From CALARM01 sp964431735 (lineage in GTDB: Bacteria; Vulcanimicrobiota; SpSt-956; JAKJGF01), in assembly GCA_964431735.1 (NCBI GenBank), contig CAYSLJ010000144.1, positions 1 through 17,655 of the forward strand: DNA of 17,655 nt, read 5' to 3'. The position numbers and the translations under genes are program-made. The notes beneath the pieces are model-generated. The model was not told the DNA's origin. It did not search any database and saw nothing but the letters and a program-made list of their open reading frames with translations. Below are positions 12,520 through 17,655 of the stretch, piece by piece; within the stretch, counting starts at the first letter, position 1, and the number at the start of each line of letters is the position of its first letter.

Positions 12520-14479
12520 TAGTTTACCGAAAGGTACTGTATTACAGGAAAAATATGAAATATACAACTGTATATCATCCAGAGAATTCTGTAATATATA
12601 TAAAGGCTATGATCTTATTAACAAAAAAGAAGTAATGATAAAAGAATTACAGAACAGAGCTATAGATATTACTGACAGAGAAGAAGCTGTAAAAAAATTG
12701 ACTGAAGAAGTAGAAATTTATAAACACTTAAAACATAAATATATGGCGTCGGTTCTGGATTATTTTTCCAGTACAGGTGCTGTATGCACAGAAAACAAAC
12801 AGTTCATTGTAATGGAATATATAGAAGGTAAGACATTAAGACAGATAAAAGAGAAAAGAAATATACAAATAGAAGAAATTTCACAATGGATTGAACAGAT
12901 ATGCAATGTGTTTATCTTCATATCCAGAATAAATCCATCGTTATTATTTTATTATCTGTCACCGGATCATATAATGATAACGAAAGAAAATAATATAAAA
13001 TTGATAAACTACGGCCTTATAAGAACATTCAGAAAAGGCCCTTATAAAAACAACCGGTATATGGGTATAGCAGGATATTCTGCCCCTGAACAGTATGGTA
13101 TAAAAGAAATAGATACGAAGGCAGATATATTTGCTCTTGGAACAATTATTTACTATCTGCTCACAGGTGACGACCCGGCAAAACATCCCCTTAATTTTTC
13201 TCCTGTAAGAAACTTCAACACTTCTGTTTCAATACAATTTGCAAGATTTGTATCCAGATGTATTCAGATAAATCCTGAAGAGAGATTTGTAAATTTTCTG
13301 GATTTGAAAGAAACCTTTAAAACTATTCCCCTTATGGACACACAGATAACCATGGAAATAGCAAAAAAGAAAGAACATCAGGACGAATATTCAAATGTAA
13401 AACTCTATAAACCTGTCGGGCAAGAAGTCAACAACTGGAAAGAAGGTCTTCTATGGACAGTAAACAGATATACCTGTGTCAGATATGCACTGGCCACAAC
13501 TGCAATAGTCTTACTTCTGGCAACAGGATTTTTATACAGACACACCTCTTCGGTTCAGAAATCAGCCTATCTTTTAGAATATAATGGTAATAGTATAGCA
13601 GTTATGAATACTGTTAACGGAGAAATAACAGGGAAAATAGAAACAGGACTGACATCAGGCGGTATAGCAGTATCTCCTGACGGAAAATATCTTTATGTTA
13701 CAAGGACAGGTAACAGACTTTCAGTTATAGACATCAAACAGGAAAAGGAAATAAATAATATAATAGTAAAAGATGAACCGGTAGTAGTAAAACTCTCCAG
13801 GAAAGGCGACAAAATCTTTGTAGTGAACAGGAAGGGAAACTCAATAACTGTAATAGACAGGGAAAGCCAGATGTTACTGGCTCATATACCTGCCGGTAAA
13901 GAACCGGTAGATGCCGTAATAGCAGGTGAAGAATTATATGTATGTAATTACTCGTCAAACGATGTATCTGTTATTGATATTAACAGCAATAAATCAGTAA
14001 AAAATATTCCTGTAGAAAGAAGACCTGTAGCAATAGCCTTTAATTCTGCGGTACAGAAACTATATGTTGCAAATTCGGCATCTGAAACGGTATCGGTAAT
14101 AGATATAAAGACTAAAAAAATAATAACCACTATAACCACACCGGGATTTGCAAGAGATATTACAGTATATCCCGATGAGAAACTGGTCTGTGTCGTAATA
14201 CCGGAAACAAAAAGCATATTGCTTATAGATCCGATACAGGACAGGATTACAGGAGAGTTGATTATAAAGAAAAATGTGGCTTCCATAAATTTTTCATCAG
14301 ATGGCAAATATTTTTATATATGCAGCCCTGCTGTAGCTGAAAACCAGAAAAGTGAAATTTTAGTATATGATACAATGAGTAAAAACATGATAAAAGAAAT
14401 TACTTTAAAAAATCAGTGTATAAAAATGGTATGTACTCCTTTAATAAGAGAAGCTTCTTTAGCTATAGGAGGATTTTAA
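12512..14479 (+). CDS. Membrane pseudokinase fused to a seven-bladed YVTN propeller
   Basis: From ATG 12512 (AGGAGG at 12498-12503) the protein has 655 residues; the longer open frame to its left lies within the upstream gene. Residues 10-275 have the Ser/Thr kinase fold, with K44 (VMIK), a helix-C Glu (E65/E66), GYSAPEQYG (188-196), DIFALG (205-210) and a final Arg (EERF). Catalytic motifs are lost: the Gly-rich loop reads ISSREFCN, HRDxKxxN is FYYLSPDH (146-153) and DFG is NYG (166-168). A single transmembrane helix (324-342) precedes about seven repeats of the YVTN/SMP-30 propeller type, each with a V-I-D-like strand (VSVIDI, ITVIDR). The kinase side is probably cytoplasmic and the propeller external. 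It may be a binding scaffold or sensor for the pilus system. Confidence 0.82.
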   Translation: MNNSLPKGTVLQEKYEIYNCISSREFCNIYKGYDLINKKEVMIKELQNRAIDITDREEAVKKLTEEVEIYKHLKHKYMASVLDYFSSTGAVCTENKQFIVMEYIEGKTLRQIKEKRNIQIEEISQWIEQICNVFIFISRINPSLLFYYLSPDHIMITKENNIKLINYGLIRTFRKGPYKNNRYMGIAGYSAPEQYGIKEIDTKADIFALGTIIYYLLTGDDPAKHPLNFSPVRNFNTSVSIQFARFVSRCIQINPEERFVNFLDLKETFKTIPLMDTQITMEIAKKKEHQDEYSNVKLYKPVGQEVNNWKEGLLWTVNRYTCVRYALATTAIVLLLATGFLYRHTSSVQKSAYLLEYNGNSIAVMNTVNGEITGKIETGLTSGGIAVSPDGKYLYVTRTGNRLSVIDIKQEKEINNIIVKDEPVVVKLSRKGDKIFVVNRKGNSITVIDRESQMLLAHIPAGKEPVDAVIAGEELYVCNYSSNDVSVIDINSNKSVKNIPVERRPVAIAFNSAVQKLYVANSASETVSVIDIKTKKIITTITTPGFARDITVYPDEKLVCVVIPETKSILLIDPIQDRITGELIIKKNVASINFSSDGKYFYICSPAVAENQKSEILVYDTMSKNMIKEITLKNQCIKMVCTPLIREASLAIGGF

Positions 14480-14549
14480 TGTTCGTGACAGGAGGTTTTT
14501 TCACTGATAGTGTTTTCATCAGGAGATTTCATGAGAGGAGGTGGTAAAA

Positions 14550-14705
14550 ATGCTTGCTCTAATGACATGTCCGGAGATACATCAATGTGCCTGGTGTCTC
14601 TGCCTTATGGTTGACGGGCAATATATTGAAGACTGTGAAGAACTTCTGGATGTGTCACATGGCATATGCGAGAAATGCATGGAAGAAATTGTAGAAGAAT
14701 TCTGA
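14550..14705 (+). CDS. Small Cys-rich putative zinc-binding protein (51 aa)
   Basis: An ATG at 14550 preceded by GGAGG (14537-14541) opens a 51-codon frame ending in TGA at 14703-14705. It encodes seven cysteines, including CAWC (13-16) and SHGICEKC (37-43). The CxWC ... SHGICxxC arrangement is a recognisable short zinc-finger module found alone or attached to signalling proteins in many bacteria; probable ligands are C13, C16, C40 and C43, with C7, C18 and C29 extra. It has no signal peptide, so it should be cytoplasmic. It sits 70 bp after the pseudokinase and before a strong terminator, so it is the last gene of the pilus operon. Function unknown. Confidence 0.75.
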   Translation: MLALMTCPEIHQCAWCLCLMVDGQYIEDCEELLDVSHGICEKCMEEIVEEF

Positions 14706-14766
14706 TGACCGGGAGTTGAAGCATTATATGAATGAAGCAGAAAAGTATAAAAATTCTATCATCGAG

Positions 14767-14806
14767 CCAAAAAAAGGAGTTGTAAAATTACAACTCTTTT
14801 TGTTTT
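14767..14806 (+). terminator. Strong intrinsic terminator of the pilus operon
   Basis: GAGTTGTAA (14777-14785) and TTACAACTC (14788-14796) form a perfect inverted repeat, followed by TTTTTGTTTT and preceded by AAAAAAAGG. The flanking A and T tracts could lengthen the stem and allow termination from both strands. It lies 62 bp after the small zinc-protein gene. Confidence 0.9.
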
Positions 14807-14873
14807 ACCCATAAAACAGTTACGCATTTTGTCATTTTTTTTATTTTACCAGGAAGGAACTTCTTAAAATATA

Positions 14874-17603
14874 GTGAACATAAAGGAATATTTTTATAGT
14901 CATTACTGCTTCAAGTCACACCCGGTAATGAGAACCTGTCCACGCGTCACGCGTTACGATTCTCACAGCTTATTTTCCCGAGGGGAGGAAATTATTATTA
15001 AAGAATATTACTATAATTCAGATGTAGATATAACGAGAATAGAACTGGACAACGGTATGGAAATTTTATTAAAGCACATGGCAAATGCAAAAATGGTTTC
15101 CATTAACCTCTGGCTCAGAGTGGGCTCTAATAACGAAGAAGATCATATGGCAGGTATTGCCCACTTCATAGAACATATGCTTTTTAAAGGAACAGAGAAG
15201 AGAAAAGTAGGTGACATATCAAAGGAAATAGAAGAACTCGGCGGATATTTAAACGGTTTTACAAGCTATGAAGCCACTGCATACCAGATTACCTTGCCGA
15301 AGGAAAATTTCTCAAAAGGTCTTGAAATTCTTCTTGATGCACTGAAAAATTCTTCCTTTGATCCTCTGGAAATAGAAAAAGAAGGCCATGTAATTATAGA
15401 AGAGTGTAAAATGAGAGACGATACTCCCGGTGTACGTTCCTGGGAAAATCTGATGAAAATTGCCTTCACGAAACATAGATACAGGCGCTCTATAATAGGA
15501 GAAGAAGAATTAATAAAGAATTTCACAAGAGACTCACTTCTCTCATTTTATAATCAATATTATCGTCCTGAACATATGACCCTTATACTTGCAGGAGATA
15601 TTAAAACAGAAGATTTTATAGAACAGCTTGAGGCTCTTTATCCTTTAACAGACACAGGAGAAGCTTCAATTAATCTTTCCCCTGTAGAGGGACAGCAAAA
15701 AAAATTACGTTATGATTATTTCAGAGGTGATATAGAGAGAACCTATATAGACATAGGGTTTCATATTCCCAACGAACTTCATTCAGATTCATTTACCATG
15801 GAAATTCTGTCTTTTATACTGGGACAGGGGCGAAGTTCACGATTATATCAGGAACTAAAAGAGAAAAGGCAGCTGGTTACTTCCATTGGCACAGGAGATA
15901 TAAACGGAAATGATCCCGGTCTTTTTATAATATCGGCAGTAACTGACGAAGATAAAGTCATGGATGCCCTTAAAGCTCTGTGGAATGAAATTGAAATGAT
16001 TAAAAAGGTCATAAAAGAAGAAGAACTTCAGAAAGCCATGATTTCAATAGAAAATGATTATTTATTTGATCTGGAAACAGTTGACGGTCAAACAGATAAA
16101 ATCGGTCACTGTGCAGCTCTGGGCGATTATACTATGGCAGTAAAATACCTGGATATACTCAAAAAAATTACAGTAAAAGATATAAAAAATGTGGCAGAAA
16201 AATATCTGAAACTTGATAATTGCAGTATATCCATATACAGCCCCTGCAGTTCAAATGATCATCTTAACATAACAGTAGAAGAGATAGAAAAACTATTAAG
16301 AAGTGACAGAAAAACTGTCACCTGTGTTTCAAAGAACAGATCTGACGAAAACCATACCGGCAATGCAGAAAAAGTCATGCTCAAAAACGGAGTGACTCTA
16401 ATACTCGAACATGATAAAACTCTGCCTGTAGTAGCTGTTTATGCAGGTCTCAAAGGTGGAGTCAGATTTGAAACAGAAGAAACAAACGGTATCTGCAGAT
16501 TTATGAGTAAATTACTGATAAAAGGTACTGAAAACAGATCTGCCGTGGAGATCGCAGAACAGATAGAGTCTCTTGGAAGTTTTATAACTCCCAGATCAGG
16601 GAAAGATTCCTTCGGCCTTTCAATGGCTATTATTGACAGATATTTTAAAGAAGGACTGAGTATCTTTCTGGATGTTCTCACAAAGCCAACATTCCCTGAA
16701 AATGAAATAGAAAAAGAAAGAGCTTTTATTTTATCTGATATCAGAGAAAAATATGATGACCCTATGAGAATATGTATAGAAACATGTGACAGTCTGCTCT
16801 TCAAACACCATCCTTACGGGATGCCTGTTACAGGAACTAAGAAAAGTATAAAAAATATTCAGAGAAAAGATATAATTGATTTTTATGATAATTATGTCAA
16901 TGGAGAAAATCTGTATATATCAATTGTCGGTAATTTTAACAGGGAAGATATTATTGCCGAATTGGAAGGTTCCATCAGAGGGAGAGGAGATAATAAAAAA
17001 CATTTCCCCTGTCCTTCTAAAGAAGAAAAGCCTGAAAAGATGAAGCAGTCAATAAAGAAAAAAGATATAAGACAGTCATCAATATCCATAGGATTTCTCG
17101 CTCCTTCCGTAACATCGGAAGATTATATTGATTTTATTGTCTTAAATTCCATATTACATGGTATGGGTTCGAGACTCTTTATAGAGCTCAGAGATATTCA
17201 GGGTCTTGCTTATGTAATTTTCTGCTATCTGGAACATGGGATAGAAAACGGGAATTTTAAAGCTTATATAGGCACAGGTCCCGAAATGGAAGAAAAAGCA
17301 ATAAAAGCATTGCTGAGAGAACTGGAAAAAGTTCGCAATGAAGGTGTAACAGAAGAAGAGCTGAAAAAAGCTAAAAATATGATAAAAGGAAGATATGAAA
17401 TTACTCTTCAGGAAAGAATAGCCCGTGCTACAAAGTATTCCTCCTATGAAATACTGGGACTCGGTTATGAGAGGGTAAAGGCATATCCTCTTCTTATAGA
17501 GAATGTAACCCTGGAAGATGTAAATAATGTAGCAAAAAAATATTTCGATCTGGAAAATTATTCTCTGTCTGTAATAAGGCCGGGAAAGAAAAGTGAGTCG
17601 TAA
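14874..17603 (+). CDS. M16-family zinc metallopeptidase, two-domain
   Basis: Up to 909 residues. The N-terminal half is a complete M16 catalytic domain: HFIEH (97-101) supplies two His zinc ligands and the catalytic Glu, and IEECKMRDDTPG (175-186) the distal Glu. The C-terminal half repeats the fold without the zinc motif (GICRFMSKLLIKGT replaces the HxxEH region) and carries the SRLFIELRDIQGLAY segment, as in two-domain M16 peptidases that close over unfolded peptides. The start is uncertain. GTG 14874 (used here) and ATG 14928 both put a heptamer array inside the protein. GGGGAGG (14982-14988) is correctly placed for a start at an ATT at 14991, 14994 or 14997, which would give about 870 residues beginning just before the domain. 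No signal peptide is evident. Confidence 0.9.
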   Translation: MNIKEYFYSHYCFKSHPVMRTCPRVTRYDSHSLFSRGEEIIIKEYYYNSDVDITRIELDNGMEILLKHMANAKMVSINLWLRVGSNNEEDHMAGIAHFIEHMLFKGTEKRKVGDISKEIEELGGYLNGFTSYEATAYQITLPKENFSKGLEILLDALKNSSFDPLEIEKEGHVIIEECKMRDDTPGVRSWENLMKIAFTKHRYRRSIIGEEELIKNFTRDSLLSFYNQYYRPEHMTLILAGDIKTEDFIEQLEALYPLTDTGEASINLSPVEGQQKKLRYDYFRGDIERTYIDIGFHIPNELHSDSFTMEILSFILGQGRSSRLYQELKEKRQLVTSIGTGDINGNDPGLFIISAVTDEDKVMDALKALWNEIEMIKKVIKEEELQKAMISIENDYLFDLETVDGQTDKIGHCAALGDYTMAVKYLDILKKITVKDIKNVAEKYLKLDNCSISIYSPCSSNDHLNITVEEIEKLLRSDRKTVTCVSKNRSDENHTGNAEKVMLKNGVTLILEHDKTLPVVAVYAGLKGGVRFETEETNGICRFMSKLLIKGTENRSAVEIAEQIESLGSFITPRSGKDSFGLSMAIIDRYFKEGLSIFLDVLTKPTFPENEIEKERAFILSDIREKYDDPMRICIETCDSLLFKHHPYGMPVTGTKKSIKNIQRKDIIDFYDNYVNGENLYISIVGNFNREDIIAELEGSIRGRGDNKKHFPCPSKEEKPEKMKQSIKKKDIRQSSISIGFLAPSVTSEDYIDFIVLNSILHGMGSRLFIELRDIQGLAYVIFCYLEHGIENGNFKAYIGTGPEMEEKAIKALLRELEKVRNEGVTEEELKKAKNMIKGRYEITLQERIARATKYSSYEILGLGYERVKAYPLLIENVTLEDVNNVAKKYFDLENYSLSVIRPGKKSES
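14941..14958. repeat. Heptamer units inside the 5' end of the M16 reading frame
   Basis: CACGCGTCACGCGTTACG is about 2.5 units of the CGCGTCA family. In the M16 frame it reads PRVTRYD, much like the RVTRH strings obtained by reading through the array before hydS. Its right edge shares 7 bp of flank with the inverted array at 8781. Confidence 0.85.
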
Positions 17604-17655
17604 GGACTGTAAGAAAAATAACTCCGGCAAATTGTTAGAACGATTAGTATCCTCG
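17604..17655. other. End of window, no gene assigned
   Basis: These 52 bases follow the M16 stop and contain no ribosome binding site or start. Read on the minus strand the last 15 bases are CGAGGATACTAATCG, which resembles the GGTACTAAT segment near the 3' end of bacterial 23S rRNA. The match is too short to call. Confidence 0.3.

Overview
The window is AT-rich bacterial DNA with every recognisable gene on the + strand, strong AAAGGAGG-type ribosome binding sites and one near-perfect TTGACA-17-TATAAT promoter. The gene content points to an anaerobic, hydrogen-metabolising fermenter that also makes type IV pili. I cannot name the organism. The mix of a clostridial/Thermotoga-like trimeric [FeFe] hydrogenase, a Ser/Thr-kinase-like protein with a YVTN propeller, and very abundant heptanucleotide arrays would fit either a Firmicutes lineage or a poorly cultured candidate phylum; that is inference only.

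Region 1 (1-8760) is a redox/hydrogen module. It holds rex (NADH-sensing repressor), hydC (NuoE-like), hydB (NuoF-like) and hydA ([FeFe] hydrogenase with all accessory cluster domains), which together specify a probable electron-bifurcating HydABC complex. These are followed by hydS, a second [FeFe]-hydrogenase-like protein with altered H-cluster surroundings plus a PAS domain (sensory type), which overlaps a SpoIIE-family phosphatase gene. The likely logic is that Rex reads NADH/NAD+, HydABC makes or uses H2, and HydS plus the phosphatase sense H2 or redox state and pass it on by dephosphorylation. The rex promoter sits exactly between the arms of a 19-bp inverted repeat whose arms are themselves palindromic operators.

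Region 2 (8761-9202) is non-coding: a heptamer array, a hairpin, a dispersed-repeat-like segment, a probable terminator, a cluster of TGTTAAC motifs, a probable promoter and another hairpin. Region 3 (9203-14705) is a pilus/surface-signalling operon: PilV-like and PilW-like prepilins, a large PilX-like protein, a membrane protein joining a degenerate kinase domain (pseudokinase) to a seven-bladed propeller, and a 51-residue Cys-rich putative zinc protein. A strong intrinsic terminator follows. Region 4 (14874-17603) is a two-domain M16 zinc peptidase whose start is ambiguous because a heptamer array lies inside its 5' end.

The most unusual structure is the repeat landscape. Eleven arrays of 7-bp units sit in gene junctions throughout, even inside operons, and intrude on gene ends (hydA stop, M16 start). 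Separately, the 5' end of hydC has been tandemly copied about three times upstream of the gene, giving overlapping short reading frames with their own start sites.
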